From JBBSIG01 sp038232215 (lineage in GTDB: Bacteria > Actinomycetota > Thermoleophilia > Gaiellales > Gaiellaceae), in contig JBBSIG010000062.1 of NCBI GenBank assembly GCA_038232215.1, positions 1 to 12,556 on the forward strand: 12,556 bases of DNA. Direction: 5' to 3'. The position numbers and the translations under genes were made by a program. Position 1 is the first letter of the stretch. Each line of letters starts with the position of its first letter. A model generated the notes under the pieces. The model ran no database searches and had not been told where the DNA came from. It was given only the letters and a program-made list of their open reading frames with translations. Shown one piece after another: positions 1-7,078 of this stretch.

Positions 1-40
1 CGACAGGCGCTCCTCGGCCGAGTCGGAGAAGAGATCGCCC
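1..40. other. Left edge, upstream of the dioxygenase gene
   Basis: All three plus-strand frames are open across these 40 bases, so this may be the tail of an upstream gene or an N-terminal extension of the dioxygenase. A weak GGAG lies at 25-28, 12 nt before the ATG at 41, which is rather far for a ribosome binding site. Nothing else is recognisable. Confidence 0.3.
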
Positions 41-772
41 ATGGACGGAAAGTATGCTCCGATCGTGGCCGTCGAGGACTACTCGCAACCCGTTCTCCCG
101 GGCGAGGGGGCGAGCGACTACGAGCGCTACCTCCGCACCGACGACCTGCTCGCGCTGCAGAAGCCGCCCGAGGAGCAGGCTCACCGCGACGAGCTGCTCT
201 TCCAGACCGTGCACCAGTCCTCCGAGCTCTGGCTGAAGCTCGCGACCACCGAGGTCGAGACCGCGACCGGTCACGTCGAGCGGGAAGAGGTCCCGGCCGC
301 GCTCAGGCTGCTCCGCCGAGCCTCGCTCTGCCTCCAGTTCATCACCGCGCAACTCGACATGCTCGAGCAGATGTCTCCCTGGGAGTACCAGACGATCCGC
401 GAGGTGCTCGGGCACGGCAGCGGCTTCGACTCGCCGGGCTTCCGCGAGATCCGGCGCGTCTCGCCGCCGCTTGGCGAGGCGTTCGAGGCGGCGCTCGAGC
501 AGGCGGGCCTCGACGTCGTGAGCGTGTACACGCAGGGCCGTGAGCACGAGAACCTGTACGGCCTGGCGGAGGGGCTGATCGAGTGGGACGAGCGCGTGGC
601 CGTCTGGCGGATGAGGCACTACAAGGTGGTCGCGCGCGTGATCGGCGACGCCGTCGTCGGGACGCAGGGCACGCCCGTCGAGGTGCTGGGCCGCCTCGTG
701 CACAAGCAGATGTACCCGGAGCTCTGGGAGGCTCGAAACCGCCTGACCGCGCTCGCGCAGGAACGCGCCTGA
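41..772 (+). CDS. kynA: Tryptophan 2,3-dioxygenase, compact form
   Basis: Haem dioxygenase that opens the indole ring of L-tryptophan with O2 to give N-formylkynurenine, the first step of the kynurenine pathway; cytoplasmic and usually tetrameric. Seen: the family signature HRDELLFQTVHQSSELWLKL at about 48-67, with F54 and H58 at the distal substrate pocket; YQTIREVLGHGSGFDS with Y116, R120 and S127, where R120 matches the arginine that holds the substrate carboxylate; RHYKVV with H193 as the expected proximal haem ligand; and GTQGTP at 207-212. These keep the spacing of the Xanthomonas enzyme in the first half, but the segment before H193 is shortened, so at 243 aa it is smaller than usual bacterial forms (about 280). 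The frame is open upstream to the window edge, so the start could lie further left. The stop overlaps the next gene. No formamidase or kynureninase is visible in the window. Family is confident; exact indole substrate is not tested. Confidence 0.9.
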   Translation: MDGKYAPIVAVEDYSQPVLPGEGASDYERYLRTDDLLALQKPPEEQAHRDELLFQTVHQSSELWLKLATTEVETATGHVEREEVPAALRLLRRASLCLQFITAQLDMLEQMSPWEYQTIREVLGHGSGFDSPGFREIRRVSPPLGEAFEAALEQAGLDVVSVYTQGREHENLYGLAEGLIEWDERVAVWRMRHYKVVARVIGDAVVGTQGTPVEVLGRLVHKQMYPELWEARNRLTALAQERA

Positions 773-1524
773 GCCAGATCTGGTCGCTGGGCACGTACGA
801 GCGGATCGCGGAGCGGTTCGCTCCGGTGCACGACGAGCTCGTCGAGCGCCTCGCGCCCGGATCGGGAGTGCGCTGGCTCGACGTGGGCACGGGCAGCGGG
901 CAGGTGGCTCTGCGTGCAGCTCGGGCGGGAGCGGAGGTGACCGCGCTCGACATCTCGTCGCGGCGGCTGGACGAGGCGCGAGAGAACGCGGTCGCCGAGG
1001 GTCTCACGATCGCGCTCGATCTCGGCGACGCGCAGGCGCTGCCCTACGGCGACGCGGAGTTCGACGTCGTCGCCTCGTGCTTCGGCGCCATCTTCGCGCC
1101 CGATCGGGAGGCCGTCTCCCGCGAGCTCGCGCGCGTCTGCCGGCCCGGCGGGCGCCTCGGTCTCACCGCCTGGCGCCCGAAGCCCGCGCTCGAGGCGATC
1201 TACCGGCGCTTCCAGGACGGGCCGCCGCCCGTCGACCACGCCGACTGGGGCCGCGAGGAGAACGTGGAGGCGTGGCTCGGCCCGAGCTTCGAGCTGGAGC
1301 TCGCCGAGCGGACGTGGGTGCTCGAGGGCGCCTCGCCCGAGGCCGTCTTCGCGTTCATGGCCGACTCGGCTCCGCCGACGGCAGCGCTCCTCGAGCGGCT
1401 GGACGACGACCGCCGGGAGGCGTTTCGCGCTGCCTTCGTCGAGTACTGGAGCAGGTACGACGACGGGGAGGGCGTGCGGGAGCCGCGGCCCTATCTGCTC
1501 GTCCTCGGCCGCAGGCGCGCGTGA
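769..1524 (+). CDS. Class I SAM-dependent methyltransferase (UbiE-like)
   Basis: Rossmann-fold methyltransferase that uses S-adenosylmethionine; the substrate cannot be read from sequence. Seen: motif I WLDVGTGSGQ at about 36-45, an acidic strand-2 end VTALDIS near 57-63, a motif-II-like block DAQALPYGDAEFDVV, and the post-II RVCRPGGRLGLTAW. The start is unusual: no ATG or GTG lies between 583 and 826 in this frame, and GTG 826 would cut off the usual N-terminal helix (YERIAERFAPVHDELVERL). CTG at 769 overlaps the dioxygenase stop as CTGA and has AGGA at 759-762 with a 6-nt spacer, so I take it as start, giving 251 aa. ATC 778 and CTG 787 are other rare options. The 3' end overlaps the peptidase as GTGA. 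Translational coupling with both neighbours is likely. Methylation of a kynurenine-related compound would be speculation. Confidence 0.8.
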   Translation: MSQIWSLGTYERIAERFAPVHDELVERLAPGSGVRWLDVGTGSGQVALRAARAGAEVTALDISSRRLDEARENAVAEGLTIALDLGDAQALPYGDAEFDVVASCFGAIFAPDREAVSRELARVCRPGGRLGLTAWRPKPALEAIYRRFQDGPPPVDHADWGREENVEAWLGPSFELELAERTWVLEGASPEAVFAFMADSAPPTAALLERLDDDRREAFRAAFVEYWSRYDDGEGVREPRPYLLVLGRRRA

Positions 1525-2825
1525 CGGCCGACGGGATCCGCGAGGAGGCGACCGATCTCCTGCAGCGGCTGATCCGGATCGACACGGTCAACCCGCCCGG
1601 CAACGAGACCGCCGCCGCCGAGCTCCTCCGCGAGTACCTCGAGGCGAGCGGTGTGCCCTGCGAGCTGTACGCGCGGGCCCCCGAGCGGGCGAGCCTCCTG
1701 GCGCGCATCCCGGGCACGGGCGACGGGCCGAGCCTCATGCTCCTGTCGCACACGGACACGGTGCTCGCCGATCCGGACGAGTGGCGGCTCGATCCCTGGT
1801 CGGGCGAGCTCAGGGATGGCGAGATCTGGGGGCGGGGAGCGCTCGACATGAAGGGGCAGGTCGCGGCGAGCGCCGTTGCGATCGCCACGCTCGCCCGCGA
1901 GGGCTTTCGGCCGGCCGGGGATCTCGTCTTCGCGGCCACGGCGGACGAGGAGGTGGGAGCCGGCTTCGGGCTCGGGTGGCTTTGCGAGGAGCATCCGGAG
2001 GCGGTGCGGGTCGACTACGCCCTCAACGAGGGCGGTGGCGAGCGGCTCGAGCTCGCCGGCCGGGCCTTCTACGTCTGCTCGACCGCCGAGAAGATGAGCT
2101 CGCCGTTTCTGCTCCGGGTCCGCGGCCGGAGCGGGCACGCCTCGATGCCCGGGATCGCAGACAACGCGCTCGTGAAGGCGGCGGCGCTCGTCCGGCGGCT
2201 CGGGGAGTTTCGCCCCGACCCACGGCTCGGCCCCGAGGTCGAGGCGCTCGTGGCGGCGATCACGGGCGGGGAGGTGCCGCCCGTCGGGGAGATCGTCTCG
2301 CGCGTGGCGGCCATCCACCCAATGGCTGCCACGGCCATCGAGCCCCTGCTCTCGCTGACGGTGGCGCCGACGATGATCTCGGCCTCGAGCAAGCGAAACG
2401 TGATTCCCGCGCTCTGCGACGTCATTGTCGACTGCCGGCTCCTACCCGGCCAGACCCAGGGCGAGGCGGAGACACTGATCCGGAGCGCCCTCGGCGAGGG
2501 GGACTACGAGCTGGCCTGGCTCGAGGGCAAGGGCGGGACGCGCTCACCGATGGACACGCCGCTCTGGGGAGCGGTGGAGTCCTTCGTGGAGGAGGTCGAG
2601 CCGGGCGCCGTCGCCGCGCCGATCTGCGTCGCCGGGTTCACCGACAGCCACTGGCTGCGCGAGGCGTTCGGCACGGTCGCCTACGGGTTCTTCCCGGCCC
2701 GCGCCATGGGCCCCGAGCTGGCGGCGACTCTCATCCACTCCGCGGACGAGCGCATCCCGGTCGACGACCTCGAGCTCGGCGTCCGCTTCCTGCGGCACGC
2801 GGCGGAGGCCGTCGGCCGCCGCTAG
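1521..2825 (+). CDS. M20 family zinc peptidase/deacylase (ArgE/DapE/CPG2-like)
   Basis: Di-zinc amidohydrolase of peptidase family M20, which cleaves N-acyl amino acids, dipeptides or similar amides. Seen in order: SHTDTV with metal ligand H77 and D79; GRGALDMKG with bridging D109; ATADEEVGA with catalytic base E143 and ligand E144; LNEGGG with a likely further acidic ligand; GHASMP starting the dimerisation/lid domain; and HSADERI near the C terminus carrying the last histidine ligand. At 434 aa it is of normal family length. It starts with GTG inside the methyltransferase stop (GTGA), so it is coupled to it. No signal peptide is seen, so it should be cytoplasmic. The substrate is unknown: no arg or dap genes are nearby, and the subfamily resembles generic ArgE/DapE-type hydrolases. 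A link to the adjacent tryptophan dioxygenase is possible but unproven. Confidence 0.9.
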   Translation: MTADGIREEATDLLQRLIRIDTVNPPGNETAAAELLREYLEASGVPCELYARAPERASLLARIPGTGDGPSLMLLSHTDTVLADPDEWRLDPWSGELRDGEIWGRGALDMKGQVAASAVAIATLAREGFRPAGDLVFAATADEEVGAGFGLGWLCEEHPEAVRVDYALNEGGGERLELAGRAFYVCSTAEKMSSPFLLRVRGRSGHASMPGIADNALVKAAALVRRLGEFRPDPRLGPEVEALVAAITGGEVPPVGEIVSRVAAIHPMAATAIEPLLSLTVAPTMISASSKRNVIPALCDVIVDCRLLPGQTQGEAETLIRSALGEGDYELAWLEGKGGTRSPMDTPLWGAVESFVEEVEPGAVAAPICVAGFTDSHWLREAFGTVAYGFFPARAMGPELAATLIHSADERIPVDDLELGVRFLRHAAEAVGRR

Positions 2826-2886
2826 ACGCCTCCGAGGGGACACAGCGCTTCGCCGTCCCCCGTCCCTGCCTCGCTACGCTTCTCCC
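2826..2886 (+). promoter_or_regulatory. Intergenic gap with leaderless-type -10 box before the DUF1385 gene
   Basis: This 61-bp gap separates the peptidase stop from GTG 2887. TACGCT at 2875-2880 fits the actinobacterial TANNNT -10 box and is followed by 6 nt and the GTG, so transcription would begin at or next to the start codon. No Shine-Dalgarno is present just upstream and no clear -35 box is seen. Inference from spacing only. Confidence 0.45.
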
Positions 2887-3678
2887 GTGGCCCCGGACAA
2901 GCTCCGCCTCGGCGGGATGGCACTTCCGAACGGCGTGCTCGTGCACGGCCCGACCGCGTGGGCGTGCGCCGTCCGGCTCCCGAGCGGCCGGGTCAAGGTC
3001 GCCGCCCGGGAAAAGAGCTTCCGCGCCGCGTCCGTCCGCAGCCCGCTCCTCCGGGGGCCGGCCCGCCTCCTCGAGGCGCTGGCGCTCCTGCCGCAGGTGC
3101 GCCGGGCGCTGCCCGAGTCGCGGCTTCCGTTCGAGCGCCCGGCCATCCTCGCCTCGATGGTGGCGAGCGCGGTCGTCGTCCGACTGGTGCGCTCGTCGCC
3201 GAATCTCGGCCCTGCCGCGCAGGAGCTCGTGAGCGGCCTGCTCTCGGCCGCGCCCGCGGCGCTCGCGCTCCGAGGCGGCGAGCTCGCCGCCTACCACGGT
3301 GCCGAGCACGTCTCGATCGGGACGTACGAGCACGGCGAGCCGCGGACGAAGGAGCACGAGCGCTGCGGGACCCACCTGCTCGGCCCGCTCCTGGCGGCGT
3401 CGGCGCTCGGCAACACGCTCGCCGCGCGGGCGCCCGAGCACCTGCGCACGCCGGCCCGCGCCGCCGCCCAGCTCGGCGCGCTCGCCGCGTCGACCGAGAT
3501 CTTCGGCTGGATGGCGAGGAACCCGGAGCAGCCGCTGGCGCGGGCGCTCGCGAGGCCCGGCCACGAGCTGCAGCAACGCCTCGCGACGACCGAGCCCTCG
3601 CGCGAGCAGCTCGAGGTGGCGGAAGCGGCTCTCGCCGCCTGGCTGGAGCTCGAGCATGAGCACGCGCGCCGGCACTAG
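2887..3678 (+). CDS. DUF1385 family protein (YqhQ-like)
   Basis: Member of the DUF1385 family, whose best known name is Bacillus YqhQ; the molecular function is unknown and a metal-dependent role has been proposed from its conserved residues. Seen: the N-terminal GGMALPNGVLVHGP (about 9-22), the core YHGAEH at 136-141, and HERCGTH at 157-163, where E140, H141, C160 and H163 could form a metal site. The middle part (about 90-130) is hydrophobic and probably membrane-associated, as in the family. At 263 aa it is shorter than YqhQ (about 318). Start GTG 2887 places the GG motif at the usual position; there is no Shine-Dalgarno and a -10 box lies 6 nt upstream, so the mRNA may be leaderless. The 3' end overlaps pncB by 23 bp, so the two are probably co-transcribed. 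Confidence 0.8.
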   Translation: MAPDKLRLGGMALPNGVLVHGPTAWACAVRLPSGRVKVAAREKSFRAASVRSPLLRGPARLLEALALLPQVRRALPESRLPFERPAILASMVASAVVVRLVRSSPNLGPAAQELVSGLLSAAPAALALRGGELAAYHGAEHVSIGTYEHGEPRTKEHERCGTHLLGPLLAASALGNTLAARAPEHLRTPARAAAQLGALAASTEIFGWMARNPEQPLARALARPGHELQQRLATTEPSREQLEVAEAALAAWLELEHEHARRH

Positions 3679-4759
3679 CAGCTCCTCCCGGAGCCGCGAG
3701 CGCCTGCCCCCGGAGATCTTCGAGCTGCCCGTGGAGCGCATGCGCGAGGGCTACTACAGCGACGCGTACTTCAACCACACCCGCGAGACGCTGCTTGGCG
3801 ACGGCCGTCATCCGCGCGTGGTGATGCAGGTCTTCCAGCGCCAGGAGGCGTTGCTGGGTGGCGTCGACGAGGCGATCGCGGTCCTCAAGCTCTGCTCCGA
3901 CGACTGGGACGCGCTGACCGTGCACGCGCTGCACGACGGCGACTGGATCTCGCCATGGGAGACGGTCTTGACCGTGGAGGGCGACTACACCCTCTTCGCG
4001 CACCTGGAGACGGTCTACCTCGGGGTGCTGACGCGGCGCACTCTCATCTCGACGAACGTGGCCCGCGTCGTCCAGGCCGCGAACGGCAAGCCGATCATCT
4101 TCATGCCCGCCCGCCACGACCACCATCGCGTGCAAACGGGCGACGGCTACGCCGCCCACGTCGCGGGCGCGATGACCGGCGCGCCGATCGGCGTCACCTC
4201 CGACGCCCAGGCCTCCTGGTGGGGCGGTCGCGGGATCGGCACCGTGCCGCACGCGCTGATCGCGGCGTACGGCGGCAACACCGTGCTCGCAGCGACGAAG
4301 TTCGCGGAGTGGGCGGCCCCCGACATGAACATCGTCGTGCTCGTCGACTTCGAGAACGACTCGGTCGGCACGGCGCTCGCCGTCGCCCGTGCGCTCGGCG
4401 ACCGGCTCTGGGGCGTTCGCCTCGACACGTCGGGACAGCTCGTCGACCGCTCGCTCTGGAGCGAGATGGGCGACTTCGATCCGCGCGGCGTCAACGCCCG
4501 GCTCGTGTGGAAGGTGCGCGAGGCGCTCGACGCGGACGGGTTCGAGCGCGTCAGGATCGTGGCGAGCGGCGGCTTCACGGTCGAGCGGATCCACGCCTTC
4601 GAGGAGCTCGGCGTTCCCGTCGACTCCTACGGCATCGGCTCCTCGCTGATCCGGGGCCAGAACGACTTCACGGGGGACGTCGTCATGACCGACGGCCGAC
4701 CCTCGGCGAAGGTCGGCCGTCGCTACCGACCGAACGAGCGCCTGCAGCTCGTCGTCTAG
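3656..4759 (+). CDS. pncB: Nicotinate phosphoribosyltransferase, short form
   Basis: Joins nicotinate to PRPP to give nicotinate mononucleotide, the entry step of the Preiss-Handler NAD salvage route; cytoplasmic. Seen: an N-terminal GYYSDAYFNHTRE block; FMPARHDHHRVQTGDGYAAH; GIGTVPHALIAAYGG, matching the family GTxPHA motif; VLVDFENDSV; LDTSGQLVDRS; and the phosphate-binding end ASGGFTVERI followed by SYGIGSSL. At 367 aa it belongs with the shorter archaeal/actinobacterial type rather than the E. coli form. ATG 3656 was chosen because GGAG at 3645-3648 lies 7 nt upstream and the protein then begins just before the conserved region; it overlaps the DUF1385 gene by 23 bp. The reading frame is open further upstream, but that is a shadow of DUF1385. 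The nicotinamidase-like gene follows within a few bases and would supply its substrate. Confidence 0.9.
   Translation: MSTRAGTSSSSRSRERLPPEIFELPVERMREGYYSDAYFNHTRETLLGDGRHPRVVMQVFQRQEALLGGVDEAIAVLKLCSDDWDALTVHALHDGDWISPWETVLTVEGDYTLFAHLETVYLGVLTRRTLISTNVARVVQAANGKPIIFMPARHDHHRVQTGDGYAAHVAGAMTGAPIGVTSDAQASWWGGRGIGTVPHALIAAYGGNTVLAATKFAEWAAPDMNIVVLVDFENDSVGTALAVARALGDRLWGVRLDTSGQLVDRSLWSEMGDFDPRGVNARLVWKVREALDADGFERVRIVASGGFTVERIHAFEELGVPVDSYGIGSSLIRGQNDFTGDVVMTDGRPSAKVGRRYRPNERLQLVV
4690..4722 (+). repeat. Perfect 12-bp inverted repeat inside the 3' end of pncB
   Basis: CGACGGCCGACC (4690-4701) and GGTCGGCCGTCG (4711-4722) are exact reverse complements separated by 9 nt. The hairpin ends 37 nt before the pncB stop. 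No T-run follows, so it is not a classical terminator. It could stabilise or process the pncB-pncA mRNA, or be a chance product of the Arg/Gly-rich codons. Confidence 0.5.
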
Positions 4760-4772
4760 ACGCTTGCCTCCC

Positions 4773-5447
4773 GTGTCCGACTTCCCTCCGCTCCAGGTCG
4801 CTCCCCTCGAGAAGCAGCGACCCGTGCTCTGGGACGTGGACACGCAGGTCGACTTCATGCTGCCGTCCGGCAAGCTCTACGTGCCCGCTGCCGAGCAGAC
4901 GGCGCCCGCGCTGGCGAGGCTGGTCGGGGCAGCGCGCGAGGCGGGGCTCGTCCACGTGGCCTCGGCCGACGACCACGAGCTGACCGACCCCGAGATCTCC
5001 GAGCGGCCCGACTTCAGGGACACCTACCCGCCGCACTGCCTGCGCGGCACGCGCGGGGCGCAGAAGGTGCCGGAGAGCGAGCAGGAGGACCCGCTGCCAC
5101 TCTCGCTGCTCCCGCTCCCGCTCGGCACGCTCGCCGAGCTCGTGGAAGGCCGTCGCGAGATTCTGCTGCTGAAGAAGAGCTTCGACGTCTTCACGAACCC
5201 GAACGCCGAGGCGCTCCTCGCCGCTCTCGATCCCAGCGAGGTGATCGTGTTCGGGGTCGCCACGGACGTCTGCGACGATGCCGCGATCCGCGGTCTGCTG
5301 CAGCGGGGCCGAGCGGTGACCTTCGTCGAGGATGCCGCCCGGGGGCTCGACGCCGAGCGGACCGCCGCCTGCCTGCGAGAGTGGCGGGAGACGGGCGTGA
5401 GCTTCACGACCACCGACGAGGTCGTGGCCAGGCTCGCGCGACTCTAA
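4773..5447 (+). CDS. pncA: Nicotinamidase-like cysteine hydrolase (isochorismatase superfamily)
   Basis: Predicted to deamidate nicotinamide to nicotinate, feeding the adjacent pncB product. Counting from TTG 4764, the catalytic triad is visible: D26 in WDVDTQVDF, K137/K138 in LLLKKSFDVF and the nucleophile C170 in GVATDVCDDAA. The metal segment DDHELTDPEISERPDF...PPHC has the same 24-residue spacing as mycobacterial PncA; its third ligand position is Glu rather than His, giving an Asp-His-Glu-His site like that known in pneumococcal nicotinamidase. The C-terminal half of this block (PPHCLRGTRGA) is typical of nicotinamidases rather than isochorismatases. GTG 4773 is my preferred start (224 aa); TTG 4764, 4 nt after the pncB stop, would add three residues. 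No clear Shine-Dalgarno was found. The substrate is assigned mainly from the metal motif and the pncB neighbour. Confidence 0.8.
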   Translation: MSDFPPLQVAPLEKQRPVLWDVDTQVDFMLPSGKLYVPAAEQTAPALARLVGAAREAGLVHVASADDHELTDPEISERPDFRDTYPPHCLRGTRGAQKVPESEQEDPLPLSLLPLPLGTLAELVEGRREILLLKKSFDVFTNPNAEALLAALDPSEVIVFGVATDVCDDAAIRGLLQRGRAVTFVEDAARGLDAERTAACLREWRETGVSFTTTDEVVARLARL

Positions 5448-5479
5448 GGTTCGGCCGCCATGGTGCCGATGAGCCCTGA

Positions 5480-7009
5480 GTGCTCACGCTGACCGCCAGC
5501 TGGCTCGACCGCATCTCGGAGCTCGCCACGCAGTGGCTGCCGATCTTCTTCTTTCTCCTGACCTGCTTCATCGTCTACCTCCTCTGGCGCATGCTGGCGC
5601 TCATGCCTCGGGTGAAGCCGACCCACCTGGAGCCGAACTCGGACTCGTCCGTGACCTTCGCCGAGGTCGCAGGCGTCGAGGAGGCGAAGGCCGAGCTGAT
5701 GGAGGTGGTCGACTTCCTCAGCCATCCCAAGCGGTTCGAGCGCCTGGGCGCGCGCGTCCCGAAGGGGCTGCTCCTCTACGGGCCGCCCGGGACGGGCAAG
5801 ACGCTGCTCGCGAAGGCGGTCGCCCACGAGTCGGGCGCGAGCTTCTACTCGCAGAGCGCGTCGGCGTTCGTGGAGATGTTCGCCGGCCTCGGCGCCTCGC
5901 GGATCCGCAAGCTGTTCGACGAGGCGCGCCGGAACGCCCCCGCGATCGTCTTCATCGACGAGCTCGACGCGGTCGGCGCGGCGCGAAGCGGGCACGGCTT
6001 CAACCGCGAGCAGGACCAGACGCTGAACCAGCTCCTCGTCGAGCTCGACGGCTTCGCTCCGAGCGACCAGGTCGTCGTGATGGGCGCCTCGAACCGGCTC
6101 CAGGACCTCGACCCGGCGCTCCTGCGCCCGGGGCGGTTCGACCGCCAGCTGCTCGTGTCCCCGCCCGATCTCGCGGGTCGCGAGGCGATCCTGCGCGTGC
6201 ACACGCGCGGCAAGCCGCTCGCCGCCGACGTCGATCTCTCCATCGTCGCGCGCCAGACGGCCGGGCTGACCGGCGCGGACCTCGCCAACATCGCGAACGA
6301 GGCGGCCATCTTCGCGGGCCGAGAGGAGCTCCAGTACATTCGCCACCTGGACTTCGAGGCGGCGATGGAGCGCGTCGTCGCCGGTCTGCAGCAGCGGCGC
6401 GTCGTCACGGACAAGGAGAAGCGGATCCTCGCCTACCACGAAGGCGGGCACGCCCTCATGAGCCACCTGATCGGCGACTCGCTGCCCGTGCAGAAGGTGA
6501 CGATCGTCTCCCGCGGGGAGGCGCTCGGGTACACGCTGAACCTGCCGGCCGAGGATCGCTACCTGCACACGAAGGAGGAGCTGGTCGACCTGATGAAGGT
6601 CTACCTTGCAGGGCGGGCCGCCGAGCAGGTCGTCTTCGGCCGGGTGACGAACGGGGCGGCGGGCGACCTCGAGCGCGTGACCGAGCTCGCGCGGTCGATG
6701 GTGTTCGAGTACGGCATGTCCGACACCGTGGCCTCGCGCACGATGCGCGCGGACAACTACGCCCTCTCGGAGGAGACGAAGCGGGTGCGCGACAACGAGC
6801 AGGCACGTCTCACCGACGAGGCGTTCCAGGACGCGGTGCGGCTGCTCGGCCTGCACCGTCACGCGCTCGACCGCCTCGCGGAGGCGCTGCTCGAGAAGGA
6901 GACGCTCGGCCGAGAGGAGGTCCAGGCGCTTCTCGTCGACGTGGAGCCGGTGTCGCACGCGAGCGAGACGGTCGGCACGGTGCGCGCGGTCCCGGCCGGC
7001 CTGCCGTAA
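5480..7009 (+). CDS. FtsH-like membrane AAA+ zinc protease, shortened N terminus
   Basis: ATP-driven membrane protease expected to extract and degrade membrane or unstable cytosolic proteins as a hexamer. Seen: one hydrophobic span at about 19-41; FtsH AAA start VTFAEVAGVEEAK; Walker A GPPGTGKT at 101-108; pore loop MFAGLGASRIR, keeping the aromatic residue; Walker B VFIDELDAVG; second-region-of-homology RPGRFDRQ; zinc motif HEGGH at 320-324 (usual FtsH is HEAGH) and third ligand D396 in GAAGDLERV. All catalytic elements are intact. At 509 aa it lacks the second membrane span and the approximately 100-residue extracytoplasmic domain of ordinary FtsH (610-650 aa), so the topology must differ. 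The start is GTG 5480, 32 nt after the pncA-like stop; there is only a weak ribosome site. A standard FtsH probably exists elsewhere in the genome, so I leave the symbol blank. Confidence 0.88.
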   Translation: MLTLTASWLDRISELATQWLPIFFFLLTCFIVYLLWRMLALMPRVKPTHLEPNSDSSVTFAEVAGVEEAKAELMEVVDFLSHPKRFERLGARVPKGLLLYGPPGTGKTLLAKAVAHESGASFYSQSASAFVEMFAGLGASRIRKLFDEARRNAPAIVFIDELDAVGAARSGHGFNREQDQTLNQLLVELDGFAPSDQVVVMGASNRLQDLDPALLRPGRFDRQLLVSPPDLAGREAILRVHTRGKPLAADVDLSIVARQTAGLTGADLANIANEAAIFAGREELQYIRHLDFEAAMERVVAGLQQRRVVTDKEKRILAYHEGGHALMSHLIGDSLPVQKVTIVSRGEALGYTLNLPAEDRYLHTKEELVDLMKVYLAGRAAEQVVFGRVTNGAAGDLERVTELARSMVFEYGMSDTVASRTMRADNYALSEETKRVRDNEQARLTDEAFQDAVRLLGLHRHALDRLAEALLEKETLGREEVQALLVDVEPVSHASETVGTVRAVPAGLP

Positions 7010-7024
7010 GCGCCCGACGCCGTC

Positions 7025-7078
7025 GTGACTTGACGCGACGCCACATATGATGTCATAGTGACGCCATGCAGGTGTCAC
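7025..7078 (+). promoter_or_regulatory. Promoter and candidate operator of the RHH cassette
   Basis: TTGACG at 7030-7035 and CATAGT at 7054-7059 form a -35/-10 pair with an 18-bp spacer; the -10 box ends 6 nt before ATG 7066, so the transcript may be leaderless. Five TGAC/GTCA half-sites lie here (7026-7029, 7031-7034, 7052-7055, 7059-7062, 7074-7077). Two of them form the inverted repeat GTCA-TAG-TGAC across the -10 box. Since the first gene encodes a ribbon-helix-helix DNA-binding protein, self-repression is a reasonable inference. Confidence 0.5.

Noticed and set aside
1781..3232. Plus-strand ORF of 483 codons across the peptidase and DUF1385 genes
   Set aside because: Its translation is Arg/Gly/Ala-rich without motifs and overlaps two well-supported genes in other frames.
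2993..4873. Very long minus-strand ORF (626 codons) and similar ones at 5444-7093 and 7708-8946
   Set aside because: They lie antisense to genes with clear family motifs and are low-complexity Arg/Ala/Pro-rich translations, as expected of mirror frames in GC-rich DNA.
5460..5492. Ten-codon ORF from ATG 5460 overlapping the protease start
   Set aside because: It has no ribosome site, no composition signal and no conserved feature; most likely chance.
7030..7051. TTGACG paired with TATGAT (7046-7051) as the RHH promoter
   Set aside because: The spacer would be only 10 bp, too short for sigma-70-type recognition. CATAGT at 7054-7059 with an 18-bp spacer fits better.
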